A stretch of 64,000 bases of DNA, from contig JAJKFJ010022400.1 of NCBI GenBank assembly GCA_027382625.1, forward strand, positions 1 to 64,000. The letters run 5' to 3'. The number at the start of each line of letters is the position of its first letter. Position 1 is the stretch's first letter. The stretch is from Tetmemena sp. SeJ-2015 (lineage: Eukaryota > Ciliophora > Spirotrichea > Sporadotrichida > Oxytrichidae). Shown here one piece after another: positions 25,060-36,968 of the stretch. A program made the position numbers and the translations under genes. The notes beneath the pieces are model-generated. The model saw only the letters and a program-made list of their open reading frames with translations. It searched no databases and was not told the DNA's origin.

Positions 25060-26570
25060 ATTGATCAACAGTTAAGTTTGTTTGAGATTAGGAAAATTTG
25101 GATTATCAAAAAACTTGCTGAAGCCGTGAGTACTGCAAGATAGCCCCTTCAAATATTTCCTTCTGAATATTGAAGATCGCTGTATCATCAATAATGTGAA
25201 GAGATGAATGTATTAAGACTTTTTACCCATTTCCTTTAGTCTATCCAGCACCTTGTATGACATCTTGTATTCAAGTGAAAAATTAATTACAGTATTTCGA
25301 TCCGATAGATTCCCGAGAATACCGGAGAGTTCAGACCTAACAATATTGCAGTGAACATTCTAATAGTAATATAGATAGTCCTTAAATACCTTTACTATCT
25401 AAACCTTTCTCTTCTTGATGCTCATCCTACCAACAATACTAAACAGAAAGCTCAGGAAGGTGGTGCTTATTGAGAAAAAAATTGATCACATGCTGACACA
25501 ATGATCACTGTCGATGAAGAATTGTCTTCAAGTAGTTTACGTAACCTAAGTGTAGCTCTTTTCGCAGTATGAGGCAAGCCAGAAATATAAAGTGGCAAAT
25601 ATTTTGCTCGAGAAAAAGCTCTGAGTACGAAGAACTTAGGAACACAGCTCTGAAATCAGACTTCCGCAAGATTTAAAAATGGTCCTTTAGCATATCTTTA
25701 CAATGAGTAACTCTGAACTCATTTTTGTAGTTCTCCAATAGATCAAAGCAATTCTTAAAGTTCTATTCATTGTCGGTCTAACAAAATATAATCCTCGTCA
25801 GTGCTGATGACTAGTAGGCCATCACTCTTTGCGTTTTCTTTACCAAGGTAAAAGAGAAATATTTTGAACCTACGTTCATTCTAAAAATTCATAACAAAAT
25901 TAGGCTCCTTTCGTGCCAGAAATTACTTAAGATATTTTTAAACCAATTCTTTTTGCAAGTTCAAAAATAAACTAAAATCAGTTAGTAGATTATTCAGGAG
26001 ATCAATCCTACTGGTGGTCCTCATAAACACAAAAGCTGCTATCCACCAGCATCTCGATTTGCAAATCCTAATTTTATACTCTTCGGCTATAAATCTAAGC
26101 TTATCAAACTCATGAACAATCTTTTTAAGTGTATTGTCATCGAAAGGCACCATCTTATTCACAACTGCCATATTTCCAGGCTGGTTCTGGGCATTGAACC
26201 TTGCAATATACTTAATTTGCGGCTTCTATTGAAACTTCAGTGGCTCTGCTCGCTGACTGATGAACGTGAAAACGTTAGAGAGCACATCATCTTTTTAAAG
26301 TTTCTGTCGGAGGATTAAGCAGCTGCTTGATGTACTTCAATTTTTCTATCTTGTTTATATTCACTATGGTTCTTTACTTTGATCAATGTTCAACTTTACA
26401 GCCCTATTCAAATCACACAGAAACTCTGGTTCTAACTCAACTCCCTTTTCTCTGATATTCACATATTGAAATCCTTCGAAGGAGCTAAATTTAGTTTTTA
26501 CTCTGCAAGCCCGAGTGACTTACTTAAGAATGCATTCACTGGACTAGACTTACAGTCCTTATACGTTTTT
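25060..26570 (-). CDS. hypothetical protein, long, several frame changes
   Basis: On the minus strand a chain of protein-like blocks runs from about 26570 to 25060. The order is KTYKDCKSSPVNAFLSKSLG, VNIREKGVELEPEFLCDLNR, YIARFNAQNQPGNMAVVNKM, VHEFDKLRFIAEEYKIRICK, FLFYLGKENAKSDGLLVIST, CFDLLENYKNEFRVTHCKDM, then a long open block with FKDYLYYYQNVHCNIVRSEL and SLEYKMSYKVLDRLKEMGKK. Blocks are separated by one-base frame changes at roughly 100-300 bp spacing. TAA/TAG are frequent in frame. The order and continuing coding character argue for one gene of about 500 codons. I do not recognise the family. Codon choice resembles the rest of the window. Confidence 0.5.
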
Positions 26571-26639
26571 CTTTCAAAGATTAATGCATTAAAAAGTTTT
26601 AAAGAAGTTAAGTTGGGAGTAGATTAGTAGTGATGGTAT

Positions 26640-27771
26640 GCGTGCTGTCGAATATAGGTAAGAATTTTTTATAAAATAATTGTGAGATATAATCATTTAT
26701 TATTTAAAACTCATTAATTAAACGCTAATTAAAGAGACTCCTTGTACCTTTTCCTAAGCTCGCACTATTTACTTGAAATTCTAAGAAACGATATGCTTAA
26801 ATTTTCTGTTTTCATACATGTAAGTTCGATATATGACGTATGTAATCCCTATCATTTCTTTAAAGCAGAATATAAATAAATTAAAGAAAAAGAATAAATT
26901 GAAGAGAGATAATTAAGTTTAATGCTTTTTTCTAATTTTCATTTTTCAATTATTCTGAACTCAATCAATTATTTAGGTTTCTATCTATTGTTTTGTTTCA
27001 TTGTGCTTTATGAGTTTGTGCAACTATAAGAAAAGTTTAGTGTTATTTCAGCCTTCATAAATAAGCTCTATAAATACTTCTATCTTTCAAATTTCTAAGA
27101 GGATAATGTGCAAGAATACTGTCTAAGTAATTGTAATTATATTGTTTATATTTCTAAGTTAATTCAACAAATCAAAAAATTCAATCCTATAATGTTCTAG
27201 ATTTTATATTAATAGGTTAAATATTTCTTTTATAAAGTCATATTTAGACTGCTCAGTAAATGCCTTGACTACATTATAAGACATGGCATAGTAATACAAG
27301 GACTATGATATCCTGTTTATGGCAAGCATAATAAAAAGAGATAAGAGGTGAATAATTAGTTCTAAAAATAACATTAAAGCTCAATTCTTAAATTAGAGAT
27401 GCAATTAATGCTCGAATTAATAAAGATGAGTGATTAGTTTATATAGTTAATTTTTTGATTTAAATGTGTTTAATTTATATATTAAAACTATAATTGAAGC
27501 TCTAATGGTTAATTCAATATCCCTATAAAGATCAATAGAGATTCATAATTTAATTTCAACATAAATTTTAACTGTTTGATCATTATAAATTATCATCCAT
27601 TAATTTTCTTTTCTTGATTGCAAATGTTCTTTTGATCTTATTCTTTCAACCCACGACTCCCTTAAATAATCCTACTTTACCAGGAGCTTAATTTAGTTTG
27701 GATTATAAATTTACTCGATAAATGAAGTCCGGTTGAGACTGCCTACTCAATAGTTTTAGAATTATCAGCGC
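26640..27771. other. AT-rich intergenic, no gene recognised
   Basis: Divergent spacer between the minus-strand gene to the left and the plus-strand gene to the right. No promoter motif can be named. Confidence 0.4.
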
Positions 27772-29139
27772 ATGGATCTTTATACTATCCAAAATGCAGG
27801 GAATGTGGAAGAGATGAAAGACGATGAACTACTTACGTAGCTTAATGGTGTAGTCTCATAAGCGATTTGCTAAAGACAATACTGGGACCTAAAGGCTGTC
27901 ATCATACATGGACGGGAGACAGCTGTAACTTACGAAAGAGCATTTATTCTGAAGTACATACTCTTAATTAGTCCATGACTCAAGATTATTATAAAGATAA
28001 GTATGGGAGGAGAGCGACTGCACTAAGAGTATTGCAGTCCTGGGAATACTTAAGAAAGTCTTGCCATCTAAATATTTATCCCGTACAAATTATAAAGGGG
28101 CTTGCATTTGCTTTGAAAAGTGCTCTTCTGTAAACGATGCTTAACAGCATAGTATTTGTCAGTGGTCTTTATGTGTTTGTATATTTGTATAAAGGCGTTG
28201 AGGTTTATGATATATTTCAAGTTGAGGCAATAAAGCTATAGGGAGAGTTGACAGAGAACCAGCTAGTCGATGAGATTGTACTAAATAAAGATATGAAAGT
28301 TGCATTTGAGATTCCAAAGATTATGGTTGCCAACATCGCAATGAACTTTGGCGACTTAAATATTTCAGTTCAAAGATTATCTTTGAGAGAATAGGTAAGT
28401 TTGAGAAGATCGAGACTGCTGAAAAGCAAACGAAATCGGCGAATGTGGATAATTTCTACAATATTCCAATAAACCCATTTATAAAATGACTTATAATTTA
28501 AGATTACAACACTAGTTGCTTAGAAATTATTATATCTGCGTTATTAAGTATGCATACTTTAATTGTGTTCAGAGATATTGGATGAACTTGATCGCCAGTT
28601 TTTACAGTGTTCAAGGAGTATGATCTCGGAACATGCTAGAGGATGGTATCTATAAATTTTTGGAGCACAGGATTGTGAAATTGTAGTTAAAGAGATACTT
28701 TATGAGACAGGATTACTTGCACTTGAGCTATCAAGGTAAGCCTTTGAAGGGAAGACGAAACAGTCTGAAGCTATTGAGTGTTTTTTAAAGGCGCTAATGA
28801 GATTCGCAAAGATAATTTCCGACAACTGTGGCGCAAAATAGACGAGATAAAGGAAATGCTGAAGAATGATCAAGTCTATTGCCATACAGAGTTTGCAATG
28901 ATTTTTGAAGATGGAAAGACATACTGTATGAGAGAAAAGGGAATCATCGAATGTTTTTATTTGAAAAGAAGAGTATTCGCTGTAGCAAGTAAGACTGCCT
29001 TGACTATTTAAAGATTGATGATTTGCTGCATGTAAGCCTTGAGAGCAATAAGCCCATTGACTTCGAAATTTATCTAATGAGAAGCATTTTAAGAAAGAGC
29101 TGCTTAAATTGGACATTTTAATCTAATTTTGGATATTGA
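27772..29139 (+). CDS. hypothetical protein with a hydrophobic segment
   Basis: ATG at 27772 begins MDLYTIQNAGNVEEMKDDEL, open with Gln codons. After a frame change, a block of about 150 codons follows with SWEYLRKSCHLNIYPVQIIK, a hydrophobic stretch (SIVFVSGLYVFVYLYKG) and NKDMKVAFEIPKIMVANIAM. Further blocks in other frames carry ALELSRQAFEGKTKQSEAIE, DNFRQLWRKIDEIKEMLKND and LKIDDLLHVSLESNKPIDFE, and a TGA follows at 29137-29139. One membrane pass is possible. Family not recognised. The frame changes are of the same kind as in neighbouring genes. Confidence 0.45.
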
Positions 29140-29186
29140 ATAGACTCTGCCTAGATTAAGGAGGTGTATTAAGGATAAAAATAATA

Positions 29187-29218
29187 AAATATAATAATAA
29201 TAATAATAATAATAATTA
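29187..29218. repeat. (AAT)n microsatellite
   Basis: About nine tandem AAT/TAA triplets just past the end of the preceding gene. Confidence 0.85.
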
Positions 29219-29509
29219 AAATGTCATTCCTTCTCTTACTAAGAGTATCGCATGGCGAGTTAAACTATCAGTTTCCAGTAAGTATTCAACAATCATCAGT
29301 GAAATGGGATGTGTGTGAACCTTATAAATATTATTGTTGAGACTGAAGATCTAGTGGGATGTATGAATATTATTTATATATATATATTAAACTATACTTC
29401 AAAAACAGATATAAAAGGATTTAACTTTTTCAAAACATGATGCTTCTTGATGTATGATCCATGATTCACTTGATACTTCCTCTTTGTGAATAGCCCCGTT
29501 AAATGGAAA

Positions 29510-31239
29510 CTTATATCATTAGAAAAGATAAAATAGAGTTTATATCACCCTCCTTAGTTGCGAATACTAAGTTCAAACTGAAGTAAATATAATTCTCCAA
29601 TTATTTCTGAAGCTCTTCTATCGTGTATTTCTTGGTTACAAGTTTTTGTAACAGTTGAGTCTTATTCAGCAGAAACTCCCTCAGAATATACCCACCTCAG
29701 AGAAAAGTCGTTATAGTTTTGATTAAGAAACTCAAGAGGGAAGAAAAGGGAGAAGTCCATCATATCGATTTATGGCTTCAGTAAAACCACACTATTTGCT
29801 GTGAAGTTATATTCCATCACTACATCCTCGGAGAACCTGCACTTGATTACCTCAGTTATTTTCTTAAGAGGAATCCACTCTCCAACGTAGAGATATTTAC
29901 TATCCTTTATCTACTCTACGAATAAATCTGATATGTCTAGGTTAACTGCAGTAGCAGCCCAAGCTATATTCTTAGTTATCGCATATTGAAGAGAAGTACA
30001 CCAATATGACTACTTCCCATCACAAAATCACCATCATTGCTCCATTAGAGTATGATCATATACCATTTGGACTAAAGCCATTTCATCAGATGAGGATTGC
30101 AAGCTAGTAAAGGCTTTCCACTCTCGGTGTGTTGTCCATGGACAGCCTATCAGTTGCTGCCTAAGCTCACTCCGCTTCCAATTTCGATATTATCCTGGGT
30201 GTGCCAGTCTTCTTTAAAGAAGTGAAGCTTATCTATCTTTTCTTCATCTTCCTTGAGATAGTAGAGTAAGTTTGGGTCGTAGAAATTAATATTTGGATAG
30301 GGGTGGTTCTTGCCTTGGTCCCTCAAGTCTTCGTCACTTATCACTAATCCAATTATTTAATACTTATGAAAGAAGCATCATTTAAAAATATATGGCGTGG
30401 ATTTTAGAAAAAATATGGCTAGGGATAGCAGTGTGGCTGTGTTTACATTACAGTTCGTGTTTTTAAAGTAGAGTAGATCCTCCTAGTAAGGCATCATTCT
30501 ATCTACTATCTCTTTATCGTAAATTTGTGTCAGTTTGGATCTCACAAGTTCCAATTTAAAGACACGAAATATTGAAGAAGTGTTTAAACTGATAGGGAAT
30601 TGTAGGGAGTCCAAGGCTCAAACTTATCCCAAACCGCGTAGAATTCGATAGGATAAACTTATACATTCTTCACAAAGTCGTTGATTCCTTATGAGTAACC
30701 TCAATTCAATATTTAGATGAAGGTTGATTCATAATGGTCAAATAATTCATTGCTGCTTATATAAGCAAGCATTAGCACCTACAGTTCTATCTCATCAAGG
30801 GAAATTTTCTTCTCTTGTTCTTTAGCTATCCTATTCATGCCTATCATTATCACTATCTAGTCTACCATCAAGCTATCTTTGCCTCAAAACTATGAACCAG
30901 AATTAGCCATAATTCAATTAGTTTATATGCTTTGAGTTGTAGTGTAGCTTAAATTACCTCGCAAACTCTTCCCTTTGAGAGGTATCTGAGTAACTGCAGC
31001 AGCCAGAGTCTGTATCAAGCGTGTACGAAACCAAGCCCATACATGGCTCCCTCATATGTCATTGCTTTAACGATCTTATATCCATGTTCAATCTAGTGAA
31101 TGTCGATATCTTGGTAGAAGGAGGGTCCTCTAAGCTCGGTAACTCCACCCAGCAGATTTGCATCCATCAGCTTGTAAATTAAGCTGGCTTTCAACATGGA
31201 GACAACAGCACTTACATGGAAAAATTTTGACAAAGCCAT
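29510..31239 (-). CDS. hypothetical protein with clear start
   Basis: The minus strand has a good start at 31239 (MALSKFFHVSAVVSMLKASL), then LMDANLLGGVTELRGPSFYQ and YKIVKAMTYEGAMYGLG. It continues after frame changes as LDTDSGCCSYSDTSQREEFA, EKKISLDEIELQVLMLAYIS, FEPWTPYNSLSVQTLLQYFV, HPYPNINFYDPNLLYYLKED and SLQSSSDEMALVQMVYDHTL, ending near YVGEWIPLKKITEVIKCRFS. TAA/TAG occur as Gln throughout. The SSSDEMALVQ stretch recalls the SPDE-ALV motif of P4-type ATPases, but the phosphorylation motif DKTGT was not found upstream, so I do not assign that function. It is transcribed divergently from the plus-strand gene at 31447, with a spacer of about 200 bp. Confidence 0.5.
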
Positions 31240-31446
31240 TTTTGCCCTTCTAATTTATTTTATTGAGATATCGATATTTATGTAGAGTTAGCTCATATTA
31301 CTTAATTAACTAGATCTTGCAAATATTTTATACGACAGTCAAATTAGATGCATATTTATTTAAAGTGTCATTTATTCTTAAGATAAAAATATTGAGATTT
31401 GCTTTTGATCTTTGAGTTATAAATAATTCAAATTTATTTGTTAACA

Positions 31447-32963
31447 ATGGGAGCAAGTGAGAGCAATTAAAATAAGCTATCTCCAGAAAAGAAATTGCTC
31501 AAAGTAAGTTAAACAAAATTATGTATGCACTAAATTAATCTTTAATATGAATATTTACTCAGAGTAAGAAGAATGTGGAAGATAAACTTTATAGACTGGG
31601 GATTGAAGAGAAGGAGTTTGATTGAATTCTTCAAGCTTATCAGGACTTACTAGCATACTCTTTCAACTACGAAATAGTTTGGAAAAGGAAGCTAAAGATC
31701 TCAAACTTCCTGATCCGAAGAGAGTACGGTGCATTCTGCTAAGGAAGAATTCAAAGTCTAGTACTTGAGTCGAGTGACTGGGAGCAAGAGAGGAGGGTAG
31801 TGATTGGAGCTGATAGAAGGCCTCTCATGAGTGAGGAAGTTATTAACCTTTAAAACCAATCCTAAGATTAGATATTTTACATTGTATATTTAAGTGTGAT
31901 TAAGATCAGAATTATTGATGAAGACAGAAAAAAGTTCATGTCACCAAATCATTTAACGAATCTAGAAGGACAATAAGAATAAGGCATCGCTCCTGAAGGA
32001 GAATAAGATCTCGTCACTCATTTTAAAAAATGTCTTTTAAGATTTAAACCAGATAAATTAATTCTTACTTAAGATTAAGCTAAAGAGCTGACTTAAAATA
32101 CCTGATATCTGGTGGCTATTCTTGCAGCAGCTCTTGTTCAGATGAGAGCACAGATGAAATAAGTTGCCTTTTGAAGAATTCCTAGTGTTGATATCGCACA
32201 AGATTCAAAGTTAAAAGCGTATCTAACAATTCAGCACAGTTTACGAATCAAGTAAGAAAAATTTAAAGGCTTCGGTATTTATCAAAGATTTTCTTTAAAA
32301 GCTGAAAACGTCTCTTCCTTCATTTGGCCCAGTTTGATGAGCAAGAAAAATGAATAACTTGGAAGGATAAGCAAACAGAATAGATAGAATGAGGATTGGA
32401 GTTTCACATATTGCAATGAGTAGAATAGAGGTCCCTTCAATCATATTAGAAATAGCAAGCATTAATTAACTAACTAACTCTCATATGATTTTTTATGGCA
32501 GAGAGGAATATTTGCACATTGGCTACCCAGTTATGAAATCCTTTGGGTGTATTGTGTTTTAATGAAGAGCAGGATGGAGCATAAAAGTTTAATAGTGAGA
32601 AATTCGATAATCCTATAACTGAGGAGTTAGGCAGCCAGGAAAATAGAATAAACACTTATGGGCTCTTAGATCTGAATACTCAGGCTTTTGGGTATTCACT
32701 AGACAACTTAAATGGTGGAGTACTTATTACGCCTCAATTTGAAGATGATCGAATCTAGTATGATAGTTCTCATATAGATGCGGAGTACCCAGAGTCAAAA
32801 ATTTAGATTTAATTGACTATATTTTTTATAATGCTAGATTCCAGTTTAGATCGATAAAAAGAGAAAGAGAGGTGGAGAAGTTGAGGTGCTGGAGTTTCCT
32901 TATGAAGGTTCGGATTAGCGAGTACTGGAGCAGGAGTTTGAATTGGTGGATAACCATCTCTGA
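31447..32963 (+). CDS. hypothetical protein with intron and in-frame TGA
   Basis: ATG at 31447 gives MGASESNQNKLSPEKKLLK. A 59-nt intron (31504-31562, GTAAGT...TTTACTCAG) follows, then SKKNVEDKLYRLGIEEKEFD. A TGA at 31623-31625 is followed in the same frame by ILQAYQDLLAYSFNYEIVWK and about 155 more open codons with many TAA/TAG (SVIKIRIIDEDRKKFMSPNH; LVTHFKKCLLRFKPDKLILT). Later blocks read FEEFLVLISHKIQSQKRIQQ and a lysine-rich then acidic C-terminus (KKRKRGGEVEVLEFPYEGSD) ending at TGA 32961-32963. MGASES could be an N-myristoylation signal (Gly2, Ser6), which is inference. Family not recognised. The in-frame TGA is most simply a sense codon (Trp?). Confidence 0.55.
31504..31562 (+). other. 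59-nt intron
   Basis: GTAAGT at the 5' end, TTTACTCAG at the 3' end, AT-rich between. Splicing joins ...KKLLK to SKKNVEDKLY in a single frame and removes an out-of-character stretch. Confidence 0.7.
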
Positions 32964-33207
32964 TTGATTCTTGAATTTAAAAACAAATTCTCAATAGTTT
33001 TATAATTATTCAGTTAAAATTAATAGCTACCCACAAGAATGATTCCATATTTAAATCAAACATTAAAATATAATGAACAGATTAGCATCTTTCAAGTCTT
33101 TTAAATTTCTTCTCATTTTCATATTCAATTGTAAAAAGTTTCCCGTTACAAAGTATGTATAATTTAGATGGTGATTGATAATTTAAGAAATTATAAAAGT
33201 CACAAGT

Positions 33208-36200
33208 TCAAATGAATCCTGTATTGCTTATATTTGTCTAATAGAGGAAGTTATTTTCCTGCGGCTTGGAACTTAATTTGTTTAGAATTATGATCTTAAA
33301 GTTAGAAAAGTTTATCTTGACTGCGTCCTGTTAAAGATTTGTAGTTGAAGGCCCAGCCATAGACTGACTATGCTTCGGAAGTTGCTTGTTCAGACTTCAT
33401 GTGAAGTACTCAATCGCATTATCTATAATTTTCTAGCATTGCTCGTGTTCCAGCATCTTGCCTCCAAAAACCCATAGGTCCTTCGGACTTATATAATTAT
33501 CACCGTCTGTGTCCATTAAATTATAGAGATCTGTAAAATAAATATTTGCCTCTATATAGCTTTAATGTATTATTTTAATCTTGATGAGCTTTTGAGAGTT
33601 GCTAAAAAGCTTCGTTACTTCTATCAAAGCAACTAGGAACTTAGAGAAGGTGATACCTCCGCTCCCTCCAAAGTTTAATTAAGCTACTGTCTTCTTCTAA
33701 GTCTGTAGGAGGATTTCTAAGTCCTCTTCTATATTAATTCTTTGTACAAACTTGAGCAGATTTCTCTCATTCATATTAGTGACGCGGCGAGAGTCCAAAT
33801 AAGATTAGAACTTGTAATAGTTGTCCACATAGGAGTCAAAGGGAAAGTTGCACAGACAAAAGTGCAAAGTGAGGATCCTCACTCTGTACCCAGGTTAAAA
33901 GCCCTCCAGAATCTTGATTGTCTCCGCAATTTGATGCATATCCATCCCGAAGGAGGCATCTATCTCCGTAAGCATTTTCACTCAGTGAGTTTAAATGCAC
34001 TGCACTAGAGTCAGCCTATTCTTAGTGTTTACCTCTAGCATTTACTTTTTAAGATTTTTAGCTCTACTTGAAAGAGGATTCCCTTTATTCTTTTTAAAGT
34101 TCACAAAGGCTGTCAAAACTCTCTCTAAAATTTCATTATCATTTTTTCCTCTGAAAGGTGCTAACCCCGAAATTAAAATGAAGTGGATTACTCCACAAGA
34201 CCAGACATCGCACTTCATGATTTTTTCTTCTTTTTTTATGATTTCTTGAGCTACATTATATACGGTAACTATACGATTAAGATTCTTGGTATGATTGTCC
34301 ACGTAAACTGCAGAGTTAAAATCTATGATCTTGATTTGAACTGAGCCCTCTTGAGTAAATAAGATACTCTCAAGCTTTACTCTATGCACCACAATATTTT
34401 TCTGATAGCAATAGTTCGAATCTCCTGCATGATCTGCTTCATAATATAGGCTACTTCTTTTTCTCTATATCTATTGATTGCCATTAGTCTGTCGAAAAAA
34501 CTGCCTCCACGTAGGTATTCCATGATGATAAAGACATTTTTGTCTTCTTAGAAGTACTGCACTATGTTGGGATGATCCAGCTGCTTCAAGATCTTTATCT
34601 CATCATAGACTCTCTTTATGACTTTGTGAGAGTTCTTCTTTATCACTTTCATAGCCCTGATCTGGTCTGTGGCGAGATGCATGACCATAAAAACTTCATC
34701 ACAGCCTCCTTAACCAAGCTTCTTAATTTGCTTATACTGCAAGAGCAAGTTAGTTTTCTCAACTATGCTCCAGAAGCTGATTTGTTCTTGCGAACTTTTT
34801 CTGCCACAGCACAGCTTTCTTAGAGAGGATTTTCTCCAACAGTCTTAGTTTTCTATTGAAGCAGTAGTTGGGAGGAGTTAATTGAGTTAGATACCCAACC
34901 ATTTACGGCATAATCACAACCAAAGTCCTTGCAAGAATCAAAGCTTAGGCCGAGAGTATTACTCTCTTCATCTTATGACTAGGCAATGACCATTTGAGAG
35001 GTGTCAGCACTCCGATTCCCTAAATCACAATACCACCTCTTAGCATCTGCATGGTCATTCTTTGAGGCATGCAATTAATTTTCTTTGAGCCGACTACTAA
35101 ATCCTTATTAGGATTTTGCTATACTGATGAAGCTATCATGCTCTCACCTTTACAAAGTTTAAATAGATATTCATAGCTGTTTTTAATTTTTATGGCCTTC
35201 CTTCTGCTTCTATTCTTTTGGTTGATTGCGTTCTTTTCTCCCAGTTTATTAGTGCTCTTAATAGTGCTCTTAACTTTGTTGAGTGCCCCTGTTTTCAAGA
35301 CCAAGTCCCCAACTAAGCCACTAACCATAGCTCCCATTTCTGCACTCTCCTCTTAGACTTTATCCCTGTCTGCTGCTTGCTGCATCCCAGGTTGGACCTT
35401 CTATTTATTGATCAGCTAGGTCTTATCTATCTTCTTGTTCCTTTGTAGAACGCCTTCTGATTTGATCTTAACTCGCCTGTTGGCCTGGATGTGCTACTTT
35501 TCTTGCTTCGCTTTTTCTTGAAGAGAGTCTGGTTTAAGCTATCATCCTGGGCTTCATCATACTCGCCATCACAGTCTCCTCAAATCATAATATTCGAATT
35601 GGAGTCTTGGTCCTAGCCTTCTTGCAAACCGTGGCGCCTCCCTCTCGACTGAGGCTGGCGAACATAGATAATTCCTAAGTTTACGCTGTTGGGGTCTCTG
35701 ATCCCTGACATACCCAGGCCAAAGTGCTTGCTCTGCTCAGTAAGGAACTTCTTGCTAGCTGTGAATAGTAGACTTAGATTTGAGTCAAAAATAAATAAAA
35801 CAAATGCAAATAAAGTCCTCTGGGATATAGACAGAGCAAGTCTCGTAAGATTGGTGATCTGGATGTAGATCTAAGAGCAGAGTATTCGAAATCTGGTCTA
35901 TCTATATTCTGCGAGGAGGTGTCTTAGGCCCTCTGTACAGGTGCTTTGAAAATATCCTCTTGAGTCTGCCATAATGAGCTAGCCCCCCTTGCTCATCATT
36001 TATAATTTTATTGTTTCTGCCTCCTCTGAACCTATATTTGCTCTTGACTCCAGTTGCGTTTATGTTATTCTCACTATCGTTCTTATCCTAGAAGTTGAAG
36101 TTGTTGTTGTCGTCCTGCTCCTCCTCGTTGGGGCCCTCGTCGTTGTCGTAGTGGTAGGGATCGATTATGTCCTCTTCTAATACCACCACTTCTTATTGCT

Positions 36201-36886
36201 TCTAGTTTGAGTTCTTGTTGTAAAACTTTTATAAAGAATAAAATATACAACTTCATTAAAATAAAAATGAAACTAAAAATATGAGTAAAAAATCATCCTC
36301 TATTGAGAGATGGGTTTAGTTGTGCTGCGTGCTGTTTGCTGATATCTGAATCTGATTTTCATTATGCAGTATTTGTTGTACCCTCTACTTGCTTGACTAT
36401 TGTTTCCGCTCGCCAAGGAACCCACAATCCTAGTTGCTGGTGTCACTGACCTCCTCATTCTCCTACTCCAGGCTCTTATTCACAAGGACCTTATTGTTGA
36501 CAAGTTTGGCATTAGGCTAGTTGGAGAAGGTCTTCATGTGAGGGTTTGGGATGGCACAGATTCCTCCTGCTTTTTTTATTGACTATCTGGTTGTTTTTCT
36601 GGGTGTTGGAGTAGGAGACTTGTTTAGCTACACTGTTCATGAAAATGCCTAGGGTGTTATGGGTGTAGTTGGACCTCACCTTCTTGAGACTGCGGTGGAG
36701 CAGAGTGTTATCAGTCAGTCTGTCTTGGCGATTGGTATCGCAGTACTCTGAGTGCTACTGCTGCTTATCTACCTCCACCTGCTGCTGGTTTTCATTGTTG
36801 AGAATGAAGTTGTACTTGTTATAGTTCTTGTGGGTGGCCCCTAACTTGTAGAACTTGTAGCACTTAAGATAATTGTGGATTCCTTC
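33208..36886 (-). CDS. large CDPK-like protein (probable pseudokinase)
   Basis: Calcium-dependent protein kinase family, minus strand. The N-terminal part (36.9-35.0 kb) is Asn/Gln/Asp-rich (KNYNKYNFILNNENQQQVEV; HYDNDEGPNEEEQDDNNN), then basic (FKKKRSKKSSTSRPTGELRS). The kinase domain starts near 34739 (YKQIKKLGQGG, the loop Gln being TAA). It continues with AMKVIKKN (VAIK lysine), LDHPNIVQYFQEDKNVF and IIMEYLRGGSFF, and after a one-base frame change with NIVVHRVKLESILF, IKIIDFNSAVYV and CDVWSCGVIHFILISGLAPF. EF-hand sequence follows (DTDGDNYISPKDL at about 33.5 kb; a worn last hand KINFSNFK). HRD is HRV and DFG is DFN: the catalytic Asp is missing through what looks like a 3-nt deletion, so it is a pseudokinase or a decaying copy. 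TGA lies in frame at 35580-35582 and 33397-33399. In the family, Ca2+ binding relieves autoinhibition. Confidence 0.8.
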
Positions 36887-36889
36887 ATT

Positions 36890-36906
36890 CAAAACCCCAA
36901 AACCCC
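36890..36906 (+). repeat. internal C4A4 telomere-like 17-mer
   Basis: The plus strand reads CAAAACCCCAAAACCCC preceded by ATT. This is two C4A4 units, the telomere repeat of hypotrich ciliates, and matches my recollection of the outer end of Oxytricha telomere-bearing elements. On the minus strand the same bases can be read as LWGFGVL, and a plus-strand frame at 19.0 kb encodes the same heptad with only synonymous differences. A coding origin is therefore possible. Confidence 0.45.
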
Positions 36907-36968
36907 ATAAAATGATAAGAAAGTGAAAATAAGTTGTGTATAATTAATTTCTTTATTAATACTTATAA

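Noticed and set aside
29960..30345. P4-type ATPase (flippase), from SSSDEMALVQ and upstream NINFYDPNLL
   Set aside because: The similarity resembles the SPDE-ALV motif, but the DKTGT phosphorylation site and other P-type motifs were not found upstream in the expected place.
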